13,385 nt of DNA from Acidovorax sp. (GTDB lineage: Bacteria; Pseudomonadota; Gammaproteobacteria; Burkholderiales; Burkholderiaceae_C): positions 1-13,385 of the forward strand of contig JASLFM010000377.1 in assembly GCA_030150585.1 (NCBI GenBank), given 5' to 3'. Positions 5,991 through 13,385 of this stretch are shown one piece after another. A program made the position numbers and the translations under genes. Below the pieces are notes generated by a model. The model was not told where the DNA came from, did no database searches, and saw only the letters and a program-made list of their open reading frames with translations. The stretch's first letter is position 1. The number at the start of each line of letters is the position of its first letter.

Positions 5991-6921
5991 GACCAATCGC
6001 CGCATGTCGCTCAAGCACATCGAAGCGTTCCGTGCCGTCATGAAGACCGGCTCGATGACCGAGGCGGCACGCAGGCTGCACACCTCGCAGCCGCAGGTGA
6101 GCCGGCTCGTGGCCCAGCTGGAGGCGATCGTCGGCTTTGCGCTGTTCGCGCGCAGCGGCACGCGCCTGCTGCCTTCGCTCGACGGCAAGCGCTTCTTTCA
6201 GGACGTGGAAAAGGCGTTTGCGGGGTTGCAGGGGCTGGAGGCGGCAGCGTCGAACATTCGCTCCTTCGGGGGCGACCGCCTGGCCGTGGCCGCCATGCCG
6301 CGCATTGCCGGCGGGCTGCTGAGCAAGGCGGTCGCGCAGTTCACGCGCGACCATCCCGAGACCCTCGTCACCATCCATTCAGGGGCCGCGGCGACGGTCA
6401 ATACCTGGGTGAGTGCCGGCCTGTGCGAGCTGGGCCTGGCCATCCTCTATGGCGACGACGCCCCGGGCATGCAGGTCGATACCCTGATGCACATGGACTG
6501 CGCCTGCGTGCTGCCCCGCAACCACCGGCTGGCGGGGCGCAAACAGGTCAAGGCCTCGGACCTGGAGGGGGAGCCTTTCGTGGCCTTCCCGCTTGGCAGC
6601 GGCCCGCGCGAGCGCATCGACCAGGTGCTGGTGGGCGCAGGTGCCAGGCCGCGCACCGTGCTGGAGTCGGATCTGGGGGCATCGGTCTGCTCACTGGTCG
6701 CTGCGGGCCTGGGGGTCAGCGTGATCAATCCGCTGGCGGCGCTGGAGGAGCAGCGCAACCTCGACATCGAGGTTCGGCCGTTTCGGCCCGCGATCACAGT
6801 GCGCCTGGCCATCTTGCTGCCGCCCGATGCGCCGCACTCGCGGCTCGTGGCCGCCTTCAGGGAGCGCGTGTGCCAGGTGATCGACTCGGAGCTGGGCCAC
6901 ATCCGGCCCTATCGCAGGTAA
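5989..6921 (+). CDS. LysR-family transcriptional regulator
   Basis: A 310-residue LysR-type regulator. The N-terminal winged helix-turn-helix spans about residues 7-65 (LKHIEAFRAVMKTGSMTEAARRLHTSQ, then PQVSRLVAQLE). A linker helix and a periplasmic-binding-fold effector domain follow, starting near DRLAVAAMPRIAGGLL and including FVAFPLGSGPRERIDQVL and CSLVAAGLGVSVINPLAAL. ATG 5989 is reported as the start, but ATG 6004 (MSLKHIEAF) is also plausible; neither has a Shine-Dalgarno, and the first lies inside the proposed LysR box. It is divergent from ltaE-tctC with a 70-bp shared control region, so these two genes are its likely targets; the inducer is unknown. Its 3' end overlaps the convergent selA end by 13 bp. 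Confidence 0.93.
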   Translation: MTNRRMSLKHIEAFRAVMKTGSMTEAARRLHTSQPQVSRLVAQLEAIVGFALFARSGTRLLPSLDGKRFFQDVEKAFAGLQGLEAAASNIRSFGGDRLAVAAMPRIAGGLLSKAVAQFTRDHPETLVTIHSGAAATVNTWVSAGLCELGLAILYGDDAPGMQVDTLMHMDCACVLPRNHRLAGRKQVKASDLEGEPFVAFPLGSGPRERIDQVLVGAGARPRTVLESDLGASVCSLVAAGLGVSVINPLAALEEQRNLDIEVRPFRPAITVRLAILLPPDAPHSRLVAAFRERVCQVIDSELGHIRPYRR

Positions 6922-8321
6922 TTGGCGAGCAGCGGCAGTTGTTGGGTGAAGGCGGGCTGGTCGAGCACCTCCAGGCAGCGCAGGTCGAGCCAGAGCGCGT
7001 CGCTGGCGATGTGGCCGATCACGGGGCGGGGCAGGGCGCGCAGCGCGGCCTCCAGCCTGGCGAGGGCGCGGCCGGCGCGTTTCGGCTGCGCGGGCGCGAT
7101 GGCGAGGCCGTAGCTCGGCAGCGTGTCCACGGGCAGCGCGCCGCTGCCGATCTGGCTGAACAGGGGCGCGGTGCGCGCGCTGTATTCGGCACCCACGGCG
7201 GCTTGCAGGGGCGCGAGCAGCGCCTCCGCCTGTGCACGGATGTCCTGCTGCGCCCGCGTGAACAGGCGCAGCGTGGTCAGCCGCTCCGGCAGGCGCTCGG
7301 GTGTCAGATACAGGCGCAGCACGGGTTCCAGCGCCGCGAGGGTGAGCTTGCCCACGCGCAGCGCGCGCTTGAGCGGGTTTTTCTTGATCTTGGCGATCAG
7401 GTCCTTGCGGCCCACGATCAGGCCGGCCTGCGGCCCGCCGAGCAGCTTGTCGCCGCTGAAGGTGACGAGGTCGGCGCCCGCCGCCACCACGTCGCGCACC
7501 GTGGGTTCATGCGGCAGGCCCCATTGGGCCAGGTCCACCAAGGTGCCGCTGCCCAGGTCCACCGCGAGCGGCAGGCCGCGTGCGTGGGCTATTGAAGCCA
7601 CCTCGGCTTCGGACACGCTCTTGGTGAAGCCCGTTACCGCGTAGTTGCTGCAGTGCACCTTCATGAGCAGGGCGGTGCGGTCTCCAATCGCCTCGGCATA
7701 GTCCTTGGCATGCGTGCGGTTGGTCGTGCCCACCTCGACCAGCTTGGCCCCCGCGCGGGCCATGATGTCGGGGATGCGGAAGGCTCCGCCGATTTCCACG
7801 AGCTCGCCGCGCGAAACGATCACCTCCTTGCGTGGCGCCAGCGCATTGAGCGTGAGCAGCACGGCGGCAGCGTTGTTGTTGACCACCGTCGCGGCCTCGG
7901 CGCCCGTGAGTTCGCGCAGCAGGTCGGTGACCAGATCGTCGCGGTCGCCACGCCCGCCTGTGGCGAGGTCGAACTCGAGGTTGGCCGGCGCGGTGAGCGC
8001 CTGCACCACGGCCTGCACGGCCGCATCGGGCAGCAGGGCGCGGCCCAGGTTGGTGTGCAGCACTGTGCCCGTGAGGTTGAACACGGCCTTGAGGCGCGGC
8101 GCGAACTGCGCAGCCAGGCGCTCCTGTGCCTGCACGGCCAAGGCCTCGGGAGCGAGGCGGTCGGCGGCGACCTCGCCCGCGAGCACTGCGGGGCGCAATG
8201 CGTCGAGCGTGGCGCGCACGGCGGCCGTTGCGGCCGATGCACCGTACTCGGTTCCCAAGGTGCGCAGCAGGGGCGTGGACAGCACGCGGTCCACGCTGGG
8301 CAGGCGGGCCGCTGCGTTCAT
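6909..8321 (-). CDS. selA: L-seryl-tRNA(Sec) selenium transferase SelA
   Basis: SelA is the PLP enzyme that uses selenophosphate to turn seryl-tRNA-Sec into selenocysteinyl-tRNA-Sec. The 470-residue protein has the family's usual length. Landmarks are LPSVDRVLSTPLL at the N-terminus (tRNA-binding part), FNLTGTVLHTNLGRALL (81-97), FDLATGGRGDRDDL, and VVNNNAAAVLL. SRGELVEIGGAFRIPDIM (170-187), VEVGTTNRTHAKDY and VDLGSGTLVDL follow, and the PLP lysine is K292 in FSGDKLLGGPQAG. The ATG at 8321 overlaps the fdhE TGA by 4 bp (ATGA), giving translational coupling. The stop (TAG, 6911-6909) lies 13 bp inside the 3' end of the convergent lysR gene. selB, normally just downstream, is displaced by about 3.2 kb. 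Confidence 0.97.
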   Translation of the reverse strand: MNAAARLPSVDRVLSTPLLRTLGTEYGASAATAAVRATLDALRPAVLAGEVAADRLAPEALAVQAQERLAAQFAPRLKAVFNLTGTVLHTNLGRALLPDAAVQAVVQALTAPANLEFDLATGGRGDRDDLVTDLLRELTGAEAATVVNNNAAAVLLTLNALAPRKEVIVSRGELVEIGGAFRIPDIMARAGAKLVEVGTTNRTHAKDYAEAIGDRTALLMKVHCSNYAVTGFTKSVSEAEVASIAHARGLPLAVDLGSGTLVDLAQWGLPHEPTVRDVVAAGADLVTFSGDKLLGGPQAGLIVGRKDLIAKIKKNPLKRALRVGKLTLAALEPVLRLYLTPERLPERLTTLRLFTRAQQDIRAQAEALLAPLQAAVGAEYSARTAPLFSQIGSGALPVDTLPSYGLAIAPAQPKRAGRALARLEAALRALPRPVIGHIASDALWLDLRCLEVLDQPAFTQQLPLLANYLR

Positions 8322-9262
8322 GGGGCCGCGCCGGTATCGGCCTCGGCTTCCGACATGGGCAGCAGCGGGTTCATGCTGGCGCGCGCATAGTCGGTCTCGC
8401 CCATCAGCAGGTCGAGCATGAGTGTGGCGAGGTCGTCGGCCAGCGGTTCGGCCAGCGGGTCCTTCTCCTGGTTCACGAGCTTGCGGTAGGTGTGGCAGGC
8501 ATCGCAGGTTTCGGCCAATACGGTGTCGTCGCCCTCCTGGACGCCCTGGTAGCGCACGCCCTGGGTTGACTCGCAGTGCGTGCACTTGATGCGCACCATG
8601 TGCCATTCGGTGCAGCAGGTGCCGCAGTGCAGGTAGCGCAGGCCAGCCTCGCGCCCGCCGATGCGCAGCACGCTCGCCACGGGCGGCGTGGCGCACACGG
8701 GGCAGATGGTGGCGGGGTCGGTGTAGGGCACGTCGGTTTCCCGCAGGCGGCTCGCGCGATCGGCGAACACCACTTGCAGCGCTGCCATCACCAGGGGTGC
8801 GGCGGCCAGGTCCTGCGGCTCGGTGAGCAGGCCGACGAGCACGCGGCGTGCGAGGGTATCGCGTTCGTTGGCTGGCATGGTGCGCAGGGCTTGCAGCGTG
8901 GGCTGCAGCGCCTCGGGCACCTCGGCTGCGCCATCAAGCGCGGCAAGCAGCTGGTCGAGCACGCCATGCCAGGCCGGGTCGATGTGGCTGGCGGCGGGCA
9001 ACAGGGGCATGGAATGCTCCTGTGCGCGGGCGACTACCGCGGCGTCTGGGGACGTGGTCTGCACCGTGGAGGCCGCCTGCAGCTGTGCGCGCACGAGCCG
9101 TGCGAGAAAGCGCAGGTAGTCGCCGATGGGATTGCCCTCGGCCTTCTGCGCCAGGCGCGCGGCGCGGTCGGCGAAGAGGCTGGCCGGCTGGGGCAGGCGG
9201 ATGCGGGGCAGGCTGGTGCGGTCGAGGGCTTCGATCTCGCCGGGTTGAAGAATGCGTTGCAC
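8318..9262 (-). CDS. fdhE: Formate dehydrogenase accessory protein FdhE
   Basis: A cytoplasmic 314-residue protein needed for making active respiratory formate dehydrogenases; E. coli FdhE is of similar length and binds the catalytic subunit and iron. The C-terminal half carries rubredoxin-like metal sites as four C-x-x-C pairs: CPVC (187-190), CGTC (213-216, with C217 next to it), CTHC (227-230) and CDAC (253-256). The N-terminal half is helical. The start is a GTG at 9262, with GGAG about 10 nt upstream; no better ATG lies near. It follows fdnI after 77 bp containing a strong hairpin and overlaps selA by 4 bp. Maturation and Sec synthesis genes are thus translated as a pair. Confidence 0.95.
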   Translation of the reverse strand: MQRILQPGEIEALDRTSLPRIRLPQPASLFADRAARLAQKAEGNPIGDYLRFLARLVRAQLQAASTVQTTSPDAAVVARAQEHSMPLLPAASHIDPAWHGVLDQLLAALDGAAEVPEALQPTLQALRTMPANERDTLARRVLVGLLTEPQDLAAAPLVMAALQVVFADRASRLRETDVPYTDPATICPVCATPPVASVLRIGGREAGLRYLHCGTCCTEWHMVRIKCTHCESTQGVRYQGVQEGDDTVLAETCDACHTYRKLVNQEKDPLAEPLADDLATLMLDLLMGETDYARASMNPLLPMSEAEADTGAAP

Positions 9263-9277
9263 GGAAATCGGTCTCCA

Positions 9278-9320
9278 GAAATGAAACTGCCGCCGGGCCG
9301 TGGATGCGGGCCGGCGGCAG
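9278..9320 (-). terminator. Strong hairpin with weak T-tract between fdnI and fdhE
   Basis: CTGCCGCCGG (9287-9296) pairs perfectly with CCGGCGGCAG (9311-9320). After a G-G mismatch, a further CCG/CGG pairing closes on a 6-base loop. On the - strand it is followed by TTTCATTTC (9286-9278). This looks like a partial terminator or mRNA-stabilising hairpin, placed exactly between the structural genes fdnGHI and the accessory genes fdhE-selA. Confidence 0.6.
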
Positions 9321-9339
9321 GAAGCGGCGAGCGCAGCGG

Positions 9340-9966
9340 TCAGCTATTGTCGCCCGTCACCTTGCGGTACCAGCCGCGATGGTGCTGCTTGGCCCAGGCG
9401 CGGGTCACGGTGCCGTAGAGCATGGCGCGGATGGTGCCGCGTGTCCAGATGGCGGCGTAAACGTGCAGGATGATCAGTCCGATCATCCACACGGCAGCGA
9501 TGGCGTGCACCACCGAGGCGGCACGCACGACGTCCACCGGCAGGTTCCACCAGGCGCGCCACATGAGCACGCCGGTGGCGACGATCAGCAGCATGCCGAT
9601 CACCAGCCCCCAGAACAGCACCTTCTGGCCACCGTTGTACTTGCCTTGCTCGGGCATGTCGTGGTCGTTGCCGTCCACCATCTTGCCCACGCTCTTGAGC
9701 CATTCGACATCGCGCGGCTCGATCAGGTTCAGACGCGCGAATCGCGCGGCCATGACCAGGAAGAACGCGAACATCACCAGCCCGATGTAGGGGTGCAGGA
9801 TGCGTGTCCACGGGCCACCGCCGAACAGTTGCGTGAGCGGGAAGAATGCCGGATGGAAGAACGCCAGGCCCGAGAGCGCCAGCAGGATGAAGCAGATGCC
9901 CACCACCCAGTGGTTGGCGCGCTCGCCGGCCGTGTAGCGCTGCAGGTCGCGTGGATTGCGTCTCAT
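9340..9966 (-). CDS. fdnI: Formate dehydrogenase-N gamma subunit (cytochrome b556)
   Basis: The 208-residue membrane subunit anchors the complex in the inner membrane and moves electrons from the beta subunit to quinone. Four membrane segments can be read at about 20-37, 56-76, 116-136 and 152-174. Haem-ligand histidines fit those of E. coli FdnI (H18, H57, H155, H169): here H19 (RANHWV), H58 (ILHPYIG), H154 (VVHAIAAVW) and H168 (IILHVYAAIW). The WVVG, LHPYIG and RGTIRAMLYGTVT strings are typical. The ATG at 9966 overlaps the fdnH TGA by 4 bp. It is followed by the hairpin at 9287-9320. Assignment is firm; the fdoI name would be equally valid. Confidence 0.96.
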   Translation of the reverse strand: MRRNPRDLQRYTAGERANHWVVGICFILLALSGLAFFHPAFFPLTQLFGGGPWTRILHPYIGLVMFAFFLVMAARFARLNLIEPRDVEWLKSVGKMVDGNDHDMPEQGKYNGGQKVLFWGLVIGMLLIVATGVLMWRAWWNLPVDVVRAASVVHAIAAVWMIGLIILHVYAAIWTRGTIRAMLYGTVTRAWAKQHHRGWYRKVTGDNS

Positions 9967-10892
9967 GGCTGGCTCTCCTTCTGGTCGGCTTCGGCCTCAC
10001 GGTCCCGGCGGTCCATCTCGTCTTCCAATTCCTTGGAGACGTCGTTGGGTCCCTTGGTGATGTAGTGGAACAGGCTGCCCAGCGCCGCGGCGCCCAGTGC
10101 GGCCATGGCCAGCGGCTTGGAGATGCCCTTCCACAGGCTCACCATGGGGCTGATCTTCGGCTCGTCGGGCAGGTTGGCGTACAGCGAAGGCTTGTCGGCA
10201 TGGTGCAGCACGTACATCACGTGTGTGCCGCCCACGCCGCTCGGGTCGTACAGACCCGCCTTGTCGAAGCCGCGCTCCTTCAGGTCGGCGATGCGCTCCT
10301 CGGCATGGTCCTTCATGGCCTTCTTGGTGCCGAAGACGATGGCGCCCGTGGGGCAGGTCTTCACGCAGGCGGGCTCCTGGCCCACGGCCACTCGGTCGGA
10401 GCACAGCGTGCACTTGTAGGCCTTGTGGTCCTTCTTGCTGATGCGCGGAACGTTGAACGGACAGCCCGTGACGCAGTAGCCGCAGCCCACGCACTTCTCT
10501 TCATGGAAGTCCACGATGCCGTTCGTGTACTGCACGATGGCGCCGGGAGACGGGCAGGCCTTGAGGCAGCCCGGGTCCTCGCAGTGCATGCAGCCGTCCT
10601 TGCGGATCAGCCATTCCAGATTGCCTGTGGCCTCGTTGTCGTATTCGGTGAAGCGCATCACCGTCCACGCGTTCTCGGTCAGATCGTTGGGGTTGTCGTA
10701 CACGCCCACGTTCTGGCCCGGCTCCTGGCGCAGGTCGTTCCACTCCATGCAGGCGGTCTGGCAGGCCTTGCACCCGATGCACTTGGAGACATCGATGAGC
10801 TTGGCCACCTCGCCGGACTGCGGGGAGCGCGCCTGGGGCGACGGGGTGGTGGTGGCGGACAGGCGCTTGATATCGAGGGATTGCAGTGACAT
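9963..10892 (-). CDS. fdnH: Formate dehydrogenase-N beta subunit, four [4Fe-4S] clusters
   Basis: The 309-residue iron-sulfur subunit (also called fdxH) wires the catalytic subunit to the cytochrome b. Four ferredoxin-type cysteine sets are complete: C38/41/44/48, C101/104/109/113, C134/137/140/144 and C161/164/176/180. A C-terminal membrane helix lies near residues 257-277 (SKPLAMAALGAAALGSLF), after the HVMYVLHHADKP segment. This is as in E. coli FdnH, where it anchors the periplasm-facing subunit. It has no signal peptide of its own and is presumably co-exported with the Tat-borne alpha subunit. A strong Shine-Dalgarno (AAGGAGG) overlaps the fdnG stop, 8 nt before the ATG at 10892. Its TGA overlaps the fdnI start. 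Confidence 0.97.
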   Translation of the reverse strand: MSLQSLDIKRLSATTTPSPQARSPQSGEVAKLIDVSKCIGCKACQTACMEWNDLRQEPGQNVGVYDNPNDLTENAWTVMRFTEYDNEATGNLEWLIRKDGCMHCEDPGCLKACPSPGAIVQYTNGIVDFHEEKCVGCGYCVTGCPFNVPRISKKDHKAYKCTLCSDRVAVGQEPACVKTCPTGAIVFGTKKAMKDHAEERIADLKERGFDKAGLYDPSGVGGTHVMYVLHHADKPSLYANLPDEPKISPMVSLWKGISKPLAMAALGAAALGSLFHYITKGPNDVSKELEDEMDRRDREAEADQKESQP

Positions 10893-10904
10893 CTGGGCGC
10901 CTCC

Positions 10905-13385
10905 TTACACCTTCTCGACCTTCACGAGGAAGGTCTTGAACTCCGGGGTATTCGTGTTGCCGTCGCCCACGAAGGGCGTCAGCGTGTTGGCGAGGAACCC
11001 CGGCTTGGTCACGCCCTTGAAGCCCCAGTGGATCGGAATGCCCACGTGGTGCACCGTCTTGCCCTCGATCTTCATCGGCTTGATGCGCTTGGTGACCACG
11101 GCCACCGCCTTAATGAAGCCGCGCTTGGAGCTCACCTTGACCTTGTCGCCCGCCTGGATGCCAAGCTCCTTCGCCAGCGCCTCGCCGATCTCGACGAACT
11201 GCTCGGGCTGCGTGATGGCATTGACCAGCGAGTGCTTGGTCCAGTAGTGTAAGTGCTCGGTCAGACGGTAGGTCGTGCCCACGTGCGGGAATTCCGATGC
11301 CTTGCCGAAGGTCTCCCAGACGTTCTTGAACACCCGCGCGGCCGGCGAGGACGTGGCCGTGGGGTTGTTCGGGTACATCGGGTTGATGCCCAGCGGCGTA
11401 TCGAACGGCTCGTAGTGGGTCGGGAACGGGCCCTCGTTGAGGCCCTTGCGCGCAAAGAAGCGCGCCACGCCCTCGGGGTTCATGATGAACGGCCCGTTGC
11501 CGGTCTCGGGCGCGATGCCCACGCCCGTGTCGGGCACGTCCGCGCCGCCCCAGGCCTTGCCGTTCCACTCGATGAGCTTGCGGTTGGGGTTGAACGCCTT
11601 GCCTTGCAGGTTGGCCGACGCGCGGTTGTAGAGCACGCGCCGGTTGGCCGGCCAGGCCCAGGCCCAGTTCAGCGTGTTGCCGATGCCCGTGGGGTCGGAG
11701 TTGTCGCGCCGCCCCATCTGGTTGCCGGCCTGCGTCCAGGCGCCGGCGTAAATCCAGCAGCCGCTGGCTGTGGTGCCATCGTCGCGCAGCTCGGCGAAGC
11801 CCGAGATCTGCTGGCCCGCCGGGCGCAGCACCTTGGCCGGGTCCTTGGGGTCCACCAGGTCCACGAGCGCCTTGCCGTTGTACTCCTTCGCCAGTTCCTC
11901 CGAGCTGGGGTGCGCGGGCTGCGCGTACTTCCAGTCGAGGTTCAGGATCGGATCGGGGAAGGCTCCACCGTCCTTGGCGTACAGCGCCTTCAGGCGCAGG
12001 TGCAGCGCGGCCATGATGGCCACGTCGGTCTTGGCCTCGCCCGGCGGTTCGGCGGCCTTCCAGTGCCATTGCAGCACGCGCGAGGAGCTCACCACGGCGC
12101 CTTCCTCTTCGGCGAAGCAGGTCGTGGGCAGGCGGAAGACCTCGGTTTTCACCGATGCGGTGTCGATGTCGTTGAACTCGCCGAAATTCTTCCAGAACTC
12201 GGACGTCTCGGTGGCCAGCGGGTCCATGACGACCAGGAACTTGAGCTTGGCCAGGCCGTCGCGTACGCGGCCGCTGTTGGACAGCGCCGCGATCGGGTTG
12301 AAGCCCTGCGCGATGTAGCCGTTGACCTTGCCCTCGTTCATGAGCTGGAAGATCTGCAGCATGTCGTACTGCTTGTCCAGCTTGGGCAGGTAGTCGTAGG
12401 CCCAGTTGTTCTCGGCCGTAGCGGCGGCGCCGAACCATGACTTCATGAGGCTGACGTGGAACTTCGGATAGTTCTGCCAGTAGCTCATCTGGTTCGCGCG
12501 CAGCGGCTTTTGCGTGCGTGCGGCGATGTAGGCCTGGTAGTCCTGCTCCTTCTCGCCCGGCAGCGTCAGGTAGCCCGGCAGGCTGTTGGACAGCAGCCCC
12601 AGGTCCGTGAGGCCCTGGATGTTGGAGTGCCCGCGCAGCGCATTCATGCCGCCGCCCGCCACGCCGATGTTGCCGCACAGCAGCTGCACCATGGCAGCGC
12701 AGCGCAGAATCTGCGCGCCGATGGAGTGCTGTGTCCAGCCCAGGGCGTACATGATGGTCGCCGCGCGGCCGGGCACCGCCGTGGAGGCGAACTGCTCGCA
12801 CACGTGCAGGAACTTGTCCCGCGGCGTGCCGCAGACGCTCTCGACCTTCTCGGGGGTGTAGCTCTCGTAGTGCTTCTTCAGGAGCTGGTAGACGCAGCGC
12901 GGGTGCTGCAGCGTGGGGTCGGTCTTGACGTAGCCGTCCTCGCCCAGCTCATAGTCCCAGCTCTTCTTGTCGTAGGTGCGCTTTTCCTCGTCGTAGCCTG
13001 AAAAGATGCCGTCCACGAACTGGTAGTCATCGCGCACGATGAAACTGAAGTCCGTGTAGTTGTGCACGTACTCGTGGTGGATCTTGTCGTTGGCGAGCAG
13101 GTAATTGATGATCCCGCCCAGGAACACGATGTCGCTGCCCGACCGGATGGGGGCATAGAAATCGGCGACCGAGGCCGAGCGGTTGAAGCGGGGATCGACC
13201 ACCATGAAGTGCGCCTTGTTGTGCGCCTTCGCTTCGGTCACCCACTTGAATCCGCAGGGGTGCGCTTCGGCGGCATTGCCGCCCATGATCAAAATAACGT
13301 CCGCGTTCTTGATGTCGACCCAATGGTTCGTCATCGCTCCACGGCCAAACGTCGGGGCAAGACCTGCCACCGTCGGGCCGTGTCA
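10905..13385 (-). CDS. fdnG: Formate dehydrogenase-N alpha subunit, selenocysteine-containing, 3' part
   Basis: The catalytic molybdenum/tungsten bis-MGD subunit, which oxidises formate to CO2 in the periplasm. The window holds the last 826 residues. The N-terminal Tat signal and the [4Fe-4S] domain lie beyond base 13385. The first in-window codon is TGA (13385-13383), then HGPTVAGLAPTFGRGAMTNHW, matching the Sec-His active site of E. coli FdnG (Sec196-His197). MGGNAAEAHP, DPRFNRSASVADFYAPIRSGSD, YALGWTQHSIGAQ, NALRGHSNIQGLTDLG and the C-terminal THYEPFDTPLGINP, YRLTEHLHYWTKHS and VSSKRGFIKA strings also match. The frame is intact to TAA at 10907-10905. A GTG at 13370 could be mistaken for a start but is internal. 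It is first in the fdnG-H-I order, 12 bp from fdnH. Certain as to family; use as a Sec enzyme is strongly supported by the SECIS and by selA, selB and selC nearby. Confidence 0.96.
13353..13372 (-). promoter_or_regulatory. Bacterial SECIS hairpin in fdnG
   Basis: In mRNA sense, GGCA (13368-13365) pairs with UGCC (13359-13356) around the loop GGUCU (13364-13360). Below it is a bulged U (13369), then CGG (13372-13370) pairs with CCG (13355-13353). The base lies 10 nt after the UGA. Loop and bulged U are the SelB-contacting features known from E. coli fdhF and fdnG, so this is a canonical element. Confidence 0.93.
13383..13385 (-). other. In-frame TGA decoded as selenocysteine
   Basis: The codon is in frame with all of fdnG downstream, stands at the position of the active-site Sec and is followed by the conserved His. 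With the SECIS 10 nt downstream and selA, selB and selC within 12 kb, it reads as Sec. The window ends here, so the upstream frame cannot be seen. Confidence 0.9.

Noticed and set aside
6909..8696. Extended upstream start for selA (595 codons)
   Set aside because: Family homology begins at the ATG at 8321, and the extra N-terminus would lie within fdhE in another frame.
10905..13370. GTG at 13370 as the start of a short formate dehydrogenase
   Set aside because: It lies inside the conserved HGPTVAGLAPTFGRGAM active-site segment and overlaps the SECIS stem; the upstream TGA is a Sec codon.
1..13385. CRISPR array, insertion sequence, integrase or att site beside selC
   Set aside because: No regularly spaced repeats, transposase or integrase coding sequence, or duplicated tRNA 3' end was seen, although selC is a known integration site in other bacteria.

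Overview
The window is high-GC DNA from a betaproteobacterium, most likely a Burkholderiales/Comamonadaceae member (Acidovorax/Delftia/Alicycliphilus-like). This rests on codon bias, a TctC (Bug) periplasmic binding protein and the protein flavour; the genus cannot be fixed from sequence alone. Its theme is selenocysteine (Sec). It holds the Sec decoding set (selA, selB and the tRNA-Sec gene selC) together with the enzyme that needs it, a three-subunit membrane formate dehydrogenase of the FdnGHI type, plus the chaperone gene fdhE.

Left end (2-1622, + strand): the 3' part of a YdeP/FdhF-like molybdopterin oxidoreductase. It contains a diverged, in-frame internal repeat that breaks the family's normal domain order. 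A small winged-helix-like ORF overlaps its stop by 4 bp, and a rho-independent terminator follows. Converging on this from the right (- strand) are selB and, 8 bp after it, a well-folded tRNA-Sec gene with anticodon TCA.

Middle (3716-6921): a three-gene block unrelated to Sec. It comprises an orphan tricarboxylate-type binding protein (tctC) and an L-threonine aldolase (ltaE) on -, and a divergent LysR regulator on +. The 70-bp ltaE/lysR gap carries a textbook ATAC-N7-GTAT LysR box and a 12-bp palindrome. This block lies between selA and selB, which are usually adjacent, so it looks like an insertion.

Right part (6909-13385, all - strand), in transcription order: fdnG (5' end outside the window), fdnH, fdnI, a strong hairpin, fdhE and selA. 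Gene junctions are 12 bp (G/H), a 4-bp ATGA overlap (H/I), 77 bp with a hairpin (I/E), and a 4-bp ATGA overlap (fdhE/selA). The last three bases of the window are an in-frame TGA of fdnG, followed 10 nt later by a canonical bacterial SECIS hairpin with a GGUCU loop and a bulged U. It therefore reads as selenocysteine, not stop.

How the parts work together: SelA converts seryl-tRNA-Sec to selenocysteinyl-tRNA-Sec. SelB, with GTP, binds this tRNA and the SECIS of the fdnG mRNA and inserts Sec at the UGA. FdhE is known to act in maturation of the formate dehydrogenase, and FdnGHI oxidises periplasmic formate and passes electrons through Fe-S clusters and cytochrome b to quinone. No integrase, transposase, CRISPR array or rRNA was seen. 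I see no wholly new system. The points of most interest are the compact Sec locus, its splitting by the ltaE/tctC/lysR block, and the rearranged oxidoreductase.
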